Source: Aquabacter cavernae (GTDB lineage Bacteria; Pseudomonadota; Alphaproteobacteria; Rhizobiales; Xanthobacteraceae). Taken from it: 64,000 nt of DNA. Where the stretch lies: assembly GCF_003993795.1 (NCBI RefSeq), contig NZ_RWKV01000015.1, forward strand, positions 124,001 through 188,000. The letters run 5' to 3'. The notes under the pieces were generated by a model. It was not told the DNA's origin and did not search any database. It saw only the letters and a list, made by a program, of their open reading frames with translations. Position numbers and translations under genes: made by a program. Shown piece by piece: positions 28,130-36,833 of this stretch; position 1 is the stretch's first letter; each line of letters begins with the position of its first letter.

Positions 28130-29566
28130 ATGACGCTGAACGCCATGCCCCTGTCCGCCACTGCGCTCCTCCATCCCGACCGGCTGTTCCCCGCCGAGCC
28201 CGGCGTGCGTGCCATTGCCCGGCGGCTCTATGAGCGCATCGCCCACCTGCCCATCGTCTCGCCCCACGGCCACACGGACCCGCGCTGGTACGCGCAGAAC
28301 CAGCCCTTCCCCGACCCCGCCAGCCTGTTCGTGGTTCCCGACCATTATGTGTTCCGCATGCTCTACAGCCAGGGCATCCCGCTGGAAGCATTGGGCGTGC
28401 CGCGCCGCGACGGCGGGCCGGTGGAGCGCGATCCGCGCGCCATCTGGCGGCTGTTCGCGGCCAATTACCACCTGTTCCGGGGCACCCCGACCCGGCTGTG
28501 GCTGGACCATGCCTTCTCCACCTTGTTCGGCCTGGAGGAGCGGCTGTGCGCGGAGACAGCGGACTTCACCTATGACGTGATCGCGCAGGCCCTCCACACT
28601 GACGCCTTCCGCCCGCGCGCTCTGTTCGAGCGCTTCAATATCGAGGTGATCGCCACCACCGAGAGCCCGCTGGACGACCTGAAATGGCACCGCATGATCC
28701 GCGACAGCGGATGGACCGGGCGCGTGGTCACCGCCTATCGCCCCGACCCGGTGGTGGACCCGGACTTCGAGGGCTTCCGCGCCAATCTGGTGAAGCTGGG
28801 CGAGATCACCGGGGAGGACACGCTCTCCTGGACCGGCTATCTCGCCGCCCACCGCACGCGGCGCGCCTATTTCCGCAGCTTCGGCGCCACCTCCACCGAC
28901 CACGGCCACCCCTCCGCCGCCACCGCCGACCTCTCCCCGTCGGAAGCGGAAGATCTGTTCGACCGGGTGAAGGCCAGCAGCGCCTCGCCCGAGGATGCCG
29001 AGCTGTTCCGCGCCCAGATGCTCACCGAGATGGCCCGCATGTCGCTGGAGGACGGCATGGTCATGCAGATCCATCCCGGCGCGGTGCGCAACCACAATGA
29101 CGGCCTGTTCGCCCGCCACGGCCGCGACATGGGCGCCGACATTCCCGCCCGCACCGATTATGTGCGCGCGCTGAAGCCCCTGCTGGACCGGTTCGGCAAT
29201 GAGAGGGATCTGACCATCATCCTCTTCACCCTGGACGAGACCAGCTATTCCCGCGAGCTGGCGCCGCTGGCGGGCCATTATCCCGCGCTGCGGCTGGGCC
29301 CCGCCTGGTGGTTCTTCGACAGCCCGGAAGGCATGCGCCGGTTCCGCGAGCAGACCACGGAGACCGCCGGTTTCTACAACACGGTGGGCTTCAACGACGA
29401 CACCCGCGCCTTCCCCTCCATTCCCGCCCGCCACGACGTGTCCAGGCGCGTGGACTGCGCCTTCCTCGCCACCCTCGTCGCCCAGCACCGGCTGGACGAG
29501 GACGAGGCCCATCAGGTGGCGCACGACCTCGCCTACCGTCTCGCCAAATCCGCCTACAAGCTGTGA
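28130..29566 (+). CDS. uxaC: Glucuronate/galacturonate isomerase
   Basis: UxaC interconverts glucuronate and fructuronate, and galacturonate and tagaturonate. The 478-residue product begins with HLPIVSPHGHTDPRWYA, the metal-binding strand of this amidohydrolase-like family, and has LFERFNIEVIATTESPLDD, MQIHPGAVRNHN and SIPARHDVSRRVDCAFLA. ATG 28130 has AGGTGA upstream; a GTG at 28121 overlapping the gntR stop is the alternative. It is co-transcribed with gntR and the next gene. Confidence 0.94.
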   Translation: MTLNAMPLSATALLHPDRLFPAEPGVRAIARRLYERIAHLPIVSPHGHTDPRWYAQNQPFPDPASLFVVPDHYVFRMLYSQGIPLEALGVPRRDGGPVERDPRAIWRLFAANYHLFRGTPTRLWLDHAFSTLFGLEERLCAETADFTYDVIAQALHTDAFRPRALFERFNIEVIATTESPLDDLKWHRMIRDSGWTGRVVTAYRPDPVVDPDFEGFRANLVKLGEITGEDTLSWTGYLAAHRTRRAYFRSFGATSTDHGHPSAATADLSPSEAEDLFDRVKASSASPEDAELFRAQMLTEMARMSLEDGMVMQIHPGAVRNHNDGLFARHGRDMGADIPARTDYVRALKPLLDRFGNERDLTIILFTLDETSYSRELAPLAGHYPALRLGPAWWFFDSPEGMRRFREQTTETAGFYNTVGFNDDTRAFPSIPARHDVSRRVDCAFLATLVAQHRLDEDEAHQVAHDLAYRLAKSAYKL

Positions 29567-29577
29567 GGGAGCGCGCC

Positions 29578-31050
29578 GTGCGCCTGTCCGACGCCACCCT
29601 TCCCCGCCTGCCCGCCGCCATCGCCCGTCCGCGCTATGACCGGAGCGCGGCGAAGGTGGGCATGGTGCATCTGGGCGTCGGCGCCTTCCACCGGGTGCAT
29701 CAGGCGGTCTATGCGGACGACCTTCTCGCCGCCGGGCACATGGACTGGGCCATTTGCGGGGCCAGCCTGCGCTCGCCCGACACCTCGGAGGCCCTCGACC
29801 CGCAGGACGGGCTCTATACGCTGTGCGTGCGCTCCGGCGCGGGGGATGATCTGCGGGTCATCGGTTCCCTCAAGCGCACCCTCGTGGCCCCGCGCGACCC
29901 CGCCGCTCTGCTGGCCGCCATGGCGGACCCGGCGGTGCGCATCGTCTCCCTCACCGTCACCGAGAAGGGCTATTGCCACGACCCCGCCTCCGGCGAGCTG
30001 GACGAGGCGAACAGTGACATCCTCGCGGACCTCGCGACCCCGCAGCGCCCGCGCAGCGCGCCGGGCCTGTTGGTGGAGGCACTCCGGCTGCGCCGGGCGG
30101 CGGGCCTCGCGCCTTTCACCGTGTTGTGCTGCGACAATCTCCCCGCCAATGGGGAGACGGTGGCGCGCGTCACCCGCCGCTTGGCGGCCCTGCGGGATGC
30201 GGATCTCGGCGCCTATGTGGCGGGCGAGGTGGCCTTCCCCTCCACCATGGTGGACCGCATCGCCCCCGCCACCACGGACGCCGACCGCGCCTTCGTGGCC
30301 GAGCGCCTGGGGGTGAGCGACGCCTGGCCGGTCATGGCCGAGCCGTTCAGCCAATGGGTCATCGAGGACCATTTCCCCAATGGCCGCCCGCCCTTCGAGG
30401 ATGTGGGCGTCGAGATGGTGGCGGACGTGGCCCCGTTCGAGCACATGAAGCTGCGCCTGCTCAACGGCGCCCATTCCAGCCTTGCGTATCTCGGCTATCT
30501 GGCGGGCTGCGAGACCATCGCCGACACCATGGCGCTGCCCGCTTTCGCCCGCCTCGTGGAGCGCCTGCAGGACGAGGAGATGACGCCCACGCTCCATGTG
30601 CCGGGGGGGACCGACATCGCCGCCTATAAGCGCGCTTTGCGGGCGCGTTTCCGCAATCCGGCGCTCCGCCACCGCACCTGGCAGATCGCCATGGACGGCT
30701 CCCAGAAGCTGCCCCAGCGCCTGCTGGCCGCCGCGCGCGAACGCCTCGCCGCAGGGGCCGACATCCGCTTCATCGCGCTCGGCGTCGCGGGCTGGATGCG
30801 CTACGTGACCGGCCGGGACGAGCAGGGTTCGCCCATTGATGTGCGCGACCCCCTCGCCGCCCGCCTGCGCGCGGCAGCGGAGGGCGCGGGCGACGATGCC
30901 GCGCGGCGCGCGACAGCCCTGCTGGAGGTGCGCGAGGTGTTCGGCGCCGACCTGCCGGGCGACCCGCGCTTCGTCGCTGCGGTCACCGGCCATCTCACCG
31001 CCCTCCAGTCGCGCGGAGCGGCGGCAACCGTTGCGGCGGCGGTAGCATAA
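29578..31050 (+). CDS. uxuB: Fructuronate/tagaturonate reductase (mannitol dehydrogenase family)
   Basis: The 490-residue product belongs to the long-chain mannitol dehydrogenase family. It has an N-terminal Rossmann domain (VHLGVGAFHRVHQAVY) and the catalytic segment FEHMKLRLLNGAHSSLAYLG. UxuB reduces fructuronate to mannonate; UxaB does the same for tagaturonate. Neither uxuA nor a separate uxaB is in the window, and the neighbouring altronate dehydratase implies it may act on tagaturonate as well. GTG 29578 has GGGAG upstream. Confidence 0.88.
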   Translation: MRLSDATLPRLPAAIARPRYDRSAAKVGMVHLGVGAFHRVHQAVYADDLLAAGHMDWAICGASLRSPDTSEALDPQDGLYTLCVRSGAGDDLRVIGSLKRTLVAPRDPAALLAAMADPAVRIVSLTVTEKGYCHDPASGELDEANSDILADLATPQRPRSAPGLLVEALRLRRAAGLAPFTVLCCDNLPANGETVARVTRRLAALRDADLGAYVAGEVAFPSTMVDRIAPATTDADRAFVAERLGVSDAWPVMAEPFSQWVIEDHFPNGRPPFEDVGVEMVADVAPFEHMKLRLLNGAHSSLAYLGYLAGCETIADTMALPAFARLVERLQDEEMTPTLHVPGGTDIAAYKRALRARFRNPALRHRTWQIAMDGSQKLPQRLLAAARERLAAGADIRFIALGVAGWMRYVTGRDEQGSPIDVRDPLAARLRAAAEGAGDDAARRATALLEVREVFGADLPGDPRFVAAVTGHLTALQSRGAAATVAAAVA

Positions 31051-31159
31051 AGACCTATTTCAACCCCGCCGGGCGAATGGCACTCTCGACATAAGGTCGG
31101 TGATCCCAGGCAATTGGGGCAGATAACGCCGACCATAAAAATCCGGGGAGAAACACGCC

Positions 31160-32917
31160 ATGTGGGGACGCACCCGACAGAGCAGCACACCCGCGTTCGC
31201 GCCCGTGCCGACACCGGCATCGCCGCCCGCCCCAGTGCCCGCCGACACCAAGCCCGCCGACGCGCCCCCCACCGAGGGCGCCGCGAACCAGGACCACATC
31301 ATGGACCTGATCGAGGCGGACATCCGGCGCGCCCGCGTGCGGCTCGGGGACACCGCCGCCTCCATGCGGGCCGCCGCCGCGGCGGGCGTCCGGGACATTT
31401 CCGCCATCCGCCGCGACTGCGACAATCTCGCCGACCAGACCGAGCAGGCCCGCACCAGCACGCAGACGCTGGCCGACACGCTCCATGCCTTCGCCGACAG
31501 CAATGAGGAGATCGACCAGCAGGCCCGCACCTCGGACCGGCTCGCCGCCTCCGCCGGGGACGCCGCCGCCGAGGCGAGCGCGGCCATCGTGGAGCTGCGC
31601 GGCGCCATCACCGAAATCCGCGCCGTGGTCTCGCTCATCTCCGACATTGCCGGCCAGACCAATCTGCTGGCGCTGAACGCCACCATCGAGGCGGCGCGCG
31701 CCGGCGAGGCGGGCAAGGGCTTCGCGGTGGTGGCGAGCGAGGTGAAGACCCTCGCCACCCAGACCCGCGCGGCCACGGGCGAGATTTCCGGCAAGATCGA
31801 GCGCCTCATGCGCGCGGCCGACACCAGCACAGGCGCCCTCAACCGCATCATCGGCACCATCGGCGAGATCCGCCCCGTGGCCGAGGCGGTGGCCGCTGCC
31901 GTGGCGGGCCAGACCCGCTCCATCTCCGAGATCGGCCTTGCCGCGGGCGAAGTGATGACCTTCGCCCAGACCGTGGACCAGGGCGCCCGCACCATGCGCG
32001 AGGCCACCGTGACGGCCGAGGCCACACAGGCCGCCATCGAGGCCAGCGCGGGCGAGATGGGTGCGGGCACGGACGAGATGTCCCGCCATCTGCTGACCGT
32101 TCTGCGCCAGACCCCCATGGGCAACCGCCGCCGTCATCCCCGCTGGCCGGTGGAGATTGCCGGGCGCGTGCGCAAAAGCGGGCAGAGCTTCGAGGTGCTC
32201 ACCTCGGACCTGTCCTTGGGCGGCGCATTGGTGAAGCTGAAGGACGGCGCGCTGGTGCCGGGCGATCGCTGCACATTGGAGCTTTCGGGCCTCGACCCGC
32301 AGGAGGCGCGGGTAGCGGGCATCAGCCCGCTCGGCTGCCACCTCGCCTTCCACACGCCGGGCGCGCCCAGCGTGCGCACGCGCCTCGCGGAGGTGGCGCG
32401 CGGCTATGAGGCCATTACCGGCCGTGCCACCAAGGGTGCGACCACCATCGGCCAATTGTTCGAGGCCGCGCTCGCCAGCGGCGAGATCACCGAGGCCGCG
32501 TTGTTCGATACCGATTATCGCCTCGTGCCCGGCTCCGATCCCCAGCAATACGAGACCCGCGCCCTCGCCTTCCTGGAACGGCGCCTGCCGACCATCCAGG
32601 AGGCCATCGCCGGCGAGGACCGCCAGTTGGCCTTCGCGGCGGCGGTGGACGTGAACGGCTATCTGCCGGTGCACAACGCCGCCTATTCCAAGCCCCAGCG
32701 GCCGGGCGAGCGCACCTGGAACCTCGCCCATTGCCGCAACAAGCGCATCTTCGACGACCGCGCCGGGCTGCTGGCCGCGCGCAACCTCGATCCGCATTTG
32801 ATCCAGGTCTATGCGCGGGATCTGGGCGACAGGGTGATCTTCATGCGCGAGGTGGACGCGCCCATCTTCGTGAACGGCCGCCACTGGGGCGGTTTTCGGT
32901 CGGCTTATACGCTTTAG
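31160..32917 (+). CDS. Soluble methyl-accepting chemotaxis protein with PilZ domain
   Basis: The 585-residue protein has no membrane segment. After a Pro/Ala-rich N-terminus comes a coiled-coil signalling domain with the chemoreceptor hairpin ([20 protein letters not shown], about residues 170-190). A PilZ-like domain follows with [15 protein letters not shown] and [12 protein letters not shown] (about 323-350), the pattern for cyclic-di-GMP binding. The C-terminal domain ends in [18 protein letters not shown] and [16 protein letters not shown], a sensor-type tail seen in other alphaproteobacterial receptors. It may couple cyclic-di-GMP to the chemotaxis array; that is inference. ATG 31160 has GGGGAGAAA upstream. 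Confidence 0.9.
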   Translation: MWGRTRQSSTPAFAPVPTPASPPAPVPADTKPADAPPTEGAANQDHIMDLIEADIRRARVRLGDTAASMRAAAAAGVRDISAIRRDCDNLADQTEQARTSTQTLADTLHAFADSNEEIDQQARTSDRLAASAGDAAAEASAAIVELRGAITEIRAVVSLISDIAGQTNLLALNATIEAARAGEAGKGFAVVASEVKTLATQTRAATGEISGKIERLMRAADTSTGALNRIIGTIGEIRPVAEAVAAAVAGQTRSISEIGLAAGEVMTFAQTVDQGARTMREATVTAEATQAAIEASAGEMGAGTDEMSRHLLTVLRQTPMGNRRRHPRWPVEIAGRVRKSGQSFEVLTSDLSLGGALVKLKDGALVPGDRCTLELSGLDPQEARVAGISPLGCHLAFHTPGAPSVRTRLAEVARGYEAITGRATKGATTIGQLFEAALASGEITEAALFDTDYRLVPGSDPQQYETRALAFLERRLPTIQEAIAGEDRQLAFAAAVDVNGYLPVHNAAYSKPQRPGERTWNLAHCRNKRIFDDRAGLLAARNLDPHLIQVYARDLGDRVIFMREVDAPIFVNGRHWGGFRSAYTL

Positions 32918-32964
32918 GTTCGGGGGACCTTCACGCTTTCCGGGCGGGTTTTCCAAGAATGCGG

Positions 32965-33060
32965 CGTCATGGCCGGGCTTGTCCCGGCCATCCACGCGGT
33001 TCCGCTGGGTGCGCGCTCAGCCCAGAGGCGTGGATGCCCGGGACAAGCCCGGGCATGACG
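32965..33060. repeat. 96-bp palindromic intergenic element
   Basis: The ends CGTCATGGCCGGGCTTGTCC and its near-complement (GACAAGCCCGGGCATGACG) form a long imperfect inverted repeat around a short spacer. A second copy is at 41359-41451. Elements of this look are common between genes in Rhizobiales genomes. Confidence 0.75.
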
Positions 33061-33152
33061 AGCCTGAAGGGCTGGAAGCCTTCCATCGCTTGAATGCATC
33101 GGTCGCGGAGCTTGTCCCGGTATAGGCGCCGGGCTGTTCTCTGCCCGGGCGG

Positions 33153-33295
33153 CCCCCTCCCCAGCCCTCCCCCGCAAGCGGGAGAGGGGGCTTTGCGTTG
33201 CACGGATGGAAAAGCGCCCTCCCACCGAAATGGAGCCCACCATTGCGCGGGCCATAAAAGCCCTCTCCCGCTTGCGGGGGAGGGTTGGGAGGGGG
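33153..33295. repeat. Inverted pair of REP-like palindromes
   Basis: Copies at 33153-33190 and 33261-33295 lie in opposite orientation. Together with the element at 32965-33060 they fill most of the 471-base gap between the chemoreceptor and the convergent GntR gene. I see no gene in this gap. Confidence 0.8.
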
Positions 33296-33388
33296 AATTG
33301 TCTGGGAGCAGAGTTAGGACACTCCTGCCACGGCCCCCAAGGAAGCTCCGTCCCGCACCACCTCAAGACGCAACCGCTTCCCGCCCCC

Positions 33389-34099
33389 TCACGCGCTCCT
33401 TGCCGCCTCCGCATAGGGAGCCAGCAGGTCGCGGATGCCGCGGTCCTTGTCGTGGGCGGCGGTGTCGATGGCGCGGGAGAGCACCGCCTCCAGATGGTCG
33501 TGCATGAGCGGCTCCAGCCGCGCCCAGTCGCCGGTCACCAGGCACGCCACAAGGTCGCGATGCTCCTGCACGGAACAGTCGGTCCAGCGCGGGCGGCCAT
33601 AGAGGCCGAGGATCAGCGCGCTGCGCCCCACCAACTGGCGCATATAGCGGGCGAGGAGCGGCGAGCCGGTCATCTCCGCCAGCACCAGATGGAACTCGGC
33701 CGCGTGGCGGATATATTCCGGGCGCCCCTCGCGGTGGGCGCGCTCCTCCGCCTCGATCTGCGCTTCCAGCCGCTTCACCTGGGCCGGGGTGAGGCGCCCG
33801 CACAGGCGGCGGATCACCAGATGCTCCACGTCCTGGCGCACGCTGAACAGGTCGCGCGCCTCTTCCAGCGAAGGCTTGGCGACGGTGGCGCCGCGATTGG
33901 GACGGATGTCCACCAGCTCTTCGCTGGCCAGAAGTTCCAGCGCGCGGCGCACCACCGTGCGGCTCGCGCCGAACTGCTCGCCGATCGTGTCTTCCGGAAG
34001 CTTCGTGCCGGGCTGGAGCACCTGCTCCAGGATCGCGAGGCGCAGGCCCGCATAGATTGCGTCGACTCGTTCGCCCCGCTGCTTCATGCCCGGCTCCAT
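33389..34099 (-). CDS. GntR-family regulator with FCD domain
   Basis: The product is 236 residues from ATG 34099; ATG 34087 and GTG 34132 are alternatives, and both ATGs have plausible ribosome sites. A winged helix (LQPGTKLPEDTIGEQFGASRTVVRRALELL) is followed by an FCD domain with RHAAEFHLVLAEMTGSPLL and CSVQEHRDLVACLVTGD. It is divergent from the ABC transporter and amidohydrolase genes. Two copies of one GTATAC-centred site lie in the gap, so it probably represses both itself and that operon. Confidence 0.87.
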   Translation of the reverse strand: MEPGMKQRGERVDAIYAGLRLAILEQVLQPGTKLPEDTIGEQFGASRTVVRRALELLASEELVDIRPNRGATVAKPSLEEARDLFSVRQDVEHLVIRRLCGRLTPAQVKRLEAQIEAEERAHREGRPEYIRHAAEFHLVLAEMTGSPLLARYMRQLVGRSALILGLYGRPRWTDCSVQEHRDLVACLVTGDWARLEPLMHDHLEAVLSRAIDTAAHDKDRGIRDLLAPYAEAARSA

Positions 34100-34147
34100 T
34101 CTCGCCTTCCATGGCACGAGACCGGGCGCCACTCAAGATGCGGCAAA

Positions 34148-34161
34148 AATCGTATACAATT
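34148..34161. promoter_or_regulatory. GntR operator copy 1
   Basis: AATCGTATACAATT, centred on the palindrome GTATAC, lies 49 bases upstream of the gntR start. The same 14 bases recur in opposite orientation at 34333-34346. FCD-type GntR proteins commonly bind ATnGTATACnAT-like sites. Confidence 0.7.
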
Positions 34162-34332
34162 TCAGAGACCCGTTACGAGCAATCCCGTCTGCCGCAAAGC
34201 GCCCTGCCTCGGCCAGATCCTGGGAAATGCAAGTGACTTGATCCTATTCCACGGGAGCGGTGGGCGGTGCGGGTCCGCAGATTGGTAATATGAGACTACC
34301 AACGCCCCGATCTCGGAAGCCGTCGCCCAGAT

Positions 34333-34346
34333 AATTGTATACGATT
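34333..34346. promoter_or_regulatory. GntR operator copy 2
   Basis: AATTGTATACGATT is the exact reverse complement of copy 1. It lies about 205 bases upstream of the substrate-binding protein gene. Centre-to-centre distance is 185 bases, which would allow DNA looping. The rest of the 451-base gap shows no gene. Confidence 0.7.
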
Positions 34347-34550
34347 ATGATTTGAAAATGCGCACAAACTGCCTAAGCTTTGTGCGCCAACCAGACTCCA
34401 TCCTGTCACGACCGGCGCCGGCGGGCGCATCGCAATGCCGTGATTCTATGGGCCTGGGCCGCCTCAAGCCATCCGCGCACTGTCCCCAAGGCCTTTGGCA
34501 CAGGGCTTGCGAAGATGGGGTCCCGCCTTCCCGGATGAGGAATGAAGCAC

Positions 34551-35744
34551 ATGGTCCGGTCCCTCCTGAAACCCCGTTTCGCCCTGTCGCGCCGCGCCGC
34601 CGTGCTCGGGCTCGGCGCGGCCGTCCTTCTGGGCGGCGCTCCGGCTTTCGCGCAGGAGACCATCAAGGTCGGCCTCGTGGCGGCCCTGTCGGGCCAGTCC
34701 GCCAAATCCGGCGAAGCCATCACGCGCGGCCTGGAAGTGGCCATCGACGAGATCAACGCCGCCGGCGGCGTGCTCGGCAAGAAGGTGGAGCTGATCCGCC
34801 GCGACGACGAGAGCAACCCCGCCAAGGGCGTGGTCGCCGCCCGCGAGCTGGTTCAGAAGGAGAAGGTGGCGGCCTTCTTCGGCGGCATCGACACCCCCGT
34901 CTCCCTGGCCATCGTGCCCTTCGCCAACCAGGCCAAGGTGCCCTTCATCAGCGTGTGGGCGGCCGGCACCGGCATCACCCGCAACGGCGCGGCGGAGAAC
35001 TATGTGTTCCGCGTCTCCGCCGTGGACGAGCTGGTGGACGAGGCCATGATCGATTACGCGGTCAAGACCTACAAGACCGCCAAGCCCGGCCTCATGCTCA
35101 TCAACAATCCCTGGGGCGAGAGCAATGAGAAGGGCCTCAAAGCCGCTTCCGCCGCCAAGGGCCTGACGCTCGCGGGCGCCGAGAAGTTCGACAATGCCGA
35201 CGTGGACATGGTGCCCCAGCTCACCCGCCTGAAGGAGGCGGGCGCCGACACCCTCTTCCTCATCGCCAATGTGCAACCCGCCGCCCAGGTGGTGAAGTCG
35301 CTGGACCGCATGGGCTGGAACGTGCCGGTGGTGTCCCATTGGGGCCCGGCGGGCGGCCGCTTCACCGAGCTGGGCGGACCCAGCGCGGAGAAGGTCCACA
35401 TGGTCCAGACCTATACCTTCTCGGGCAACCTCTCCAAGAAGGGCCAGACGGTTCTGGCGGCGCTGAAGACCAAGTATCCGCAGGTGACGACGCTGGCCGA
35501 CGTGACCCCGGCCGTGGGCATCGCCAACGCCTATGACGCCATGCACCTGCTGGCCCTGGCCATCGCCAAGGCCGGCACCACGGAAGGCCCCGCGCTGCGC
35601 CAGGCCTTCTACGAGATCGGCAGCTATGAGGGGCTGATCAAGTCCTACGCCAAGCCCTTCTCCCCCACCAACCAGGACGCCCTCTCCAAGGACGACTACA
35701 TCTTCACCCACTTCAAGGGCGCCGAAATCGTGCCCGTGAACTGA
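34551..35744 (+). CDS. ABC transporter substrate-binding protein, branched-chain amino acid type
   Basis: The 397-residue product has a signal peptide (basic start, hydrophobic AAVLGLGAAVLLGGAP, cleavage after AFA) and a Peripla_BP_6 fold: IKVGLVAALSGQSAKSGEAI, EINAAGGVLGKKVELIRRDD, and GVVAARELVQKEKVAAFFGG. ATG 34551 is chosen because GAGGA is nine bases upstream; ATG 34542 is too close to it. The ligand is unknown; the amidohydrolase downstream suggests a nitrogen compound such as an amide or heterocycle rather than an amino acid. Confidence 0.92.
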   Translation: MVRSLLKPRFALSRRAAVLGLGAAVLLGGAPAFAQETIKVGLVAALSGQSAKSGEAITRGLEVAIDEINAAGGVLGKKVELIRRDDESNPAKGVVAARELVQKEKVAAFFGGIDTPVSLAIVPFANQAKVPFISVWAAGTGITRNGAAENYVFRVSAVDELVDEAMIDYAVKTYKTAKPGLMLINNPWGESNEKGLKAASAAKGLTLAGAEKFDNADVDMVPQLTRLKEAGADTLFLIANVQPAAQVVKSLDRMGWNVPVVSHWGPAGGRFTELGGPSAEKVHMVQTYTFSGNLSKKGQTVLAALKTKYPQVTTLADVTPAVGIANAYDAMHLLALAIAKAGTTEGPALRQAFYEIGSYEGLIKSYAKPFSPTNQDALSKDDYIFTHFKGAEIVPVN

Positions 35745-35764
35745 GGGGTCGGCTCTCGGCAAAG

Positions 35765-35892
35765 CCCTCTCCCGCTTGCGGGGGAGGGTTGGGAGGGGGA
35801 AGCCCCAGGCGGGACCAGCGCACTTTCGCACCCGTCTCCCGCTCCCGGCGGAAACGCCCCCTCCCCAGCCCTCCCCCGCAAGCGGGAGAGGG
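35765..35892. repeat. Inverted REP-like pair inside the transporter operon
   Basis: Copies at 35765-35799 and 35857-35892 face each other between the binding-protein gene and the permease gene, which are 215 bases apart. This is the only REP pair in the window lying between genes of one apparent operon. Confidence 0.8.
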
Positions 35893-35959
35893 AGCGCGGC
35901 GCGCAAAGATGCGCATGCACGCGCACTCACCCCACAACAACAAGAGCCGAGGAGGCCCC

Positions 35960-36832
35960 ATGCTGATCGTTTCCGCCATCGTCTCGGGCCTGTCGCTGGG
36001 GGCCATGTATGGCCTCATCGCGCTCGGCTACCACGTCACCTACGCGGTCTCGAACACGGTGAACTTCTCCCAGGGCTCCTCCGTGATGCTGGGCGCCGTG
36101 CTCTGCTACACGCTCTGGATCACCTTCGGCTGGCCGGTCACCCTCGCCGTGGTGGTCGCCCTGTTTCTATGCGCGCTGTTCGGCCTCGTGGTGGAGCGCT
36201 TCCTGGTGCGCCCGTTCGCGGCGCGCGGCTCCAATGCGTGGCTCATGGCCACCGTCGCGGGCGGCATCATCCTCGACAATGCGGTCATGTTCTCCTTCGG
36301 CAAGGAGCCGCGCTCCCTGCCCTCCGTGCTCGCCCAGAAGCCGGTGAGCCTGTTCGGCGCGGGCGTCTATCCGCTGCAGCTCGCCATTCCCGTGGTGGGC
36401 ATCGCGGTGGCGCTGGGGCTGCATGTGCTGCTCAACCGCACACGGGCCGGCAAGCGCCTGCTGGCCGTGGTGCAGAACCCCTCCGCCGCCCGCCTCATGG
36501 GCATCGACGTGAAGCGCGCCATCGCCCTCTCCTTCGCCGCCTCCGCCGTGCTGGCGGGGCTCGCCGGCATGCTCATCGCGCCCCTCCTCTCCGTCTCGTC
36601 CGACATGGGGCTGATGTTCGGCATCAAGGCGTTTGCGGTGGCGATCCTGGGGGGCATCGGCTCGGCCTCCGGCATCATGCTGGCGGGCTTCCTCTATGGC
36701 CTCGCGGAAGCGCTCATCACCGCGCTGCTGGGCTCCTCCTACACCCAGATCCTGGTGTTCTCCGCCGTCATCGCGGCCCTCGCCTTGATGCCCAACGGCC
36801 TGTTCGGCCGCGCCGCCGTGAAGAAGGTGTGA
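35960..36832 (+). CDS. ABC transporter permease, LivH type
   Basis: The 290-residue membrane protein has about eight hydrophobic helices and the LivH pattern: SGLSLGAMYGLIALGYHVTY, NFSQGSSVMLGA, LLAVVQNPSAARLMGIDV and FAVAILGGIGSASGIMLAGF. ATG 35960 has GGAGG upstream. It ends one base before the fused LivM-LivG-LivF gene. Confidence 0.92.
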   Translation: MLIVSAIVSGLSLGAMYGLIALGYHVTYAVSNTVNFSQGSSVMLGAVLCYTLWITFGWPVTLAVVVALFLCALFGLVVERFLVRPFAARGSNAWLMATVAGGIILDNAVMFSFGKEPRSLPSVLAQKPVSLFGAGVYPLQLAIPVVGIAVALGLHVLLNRTRAGKRLLAVVQNPSAARLMGIDVKRAIALSFAASAVLAGLAGMLIAPLLSVSSDMGLMFGIKAFAVAILGGIGSASGIMLAGFLYGLAEALITALLGSSYTQILVFSAVIAALALMPNGLFGRAAVKKV

Positions 36833-36833
36833 G

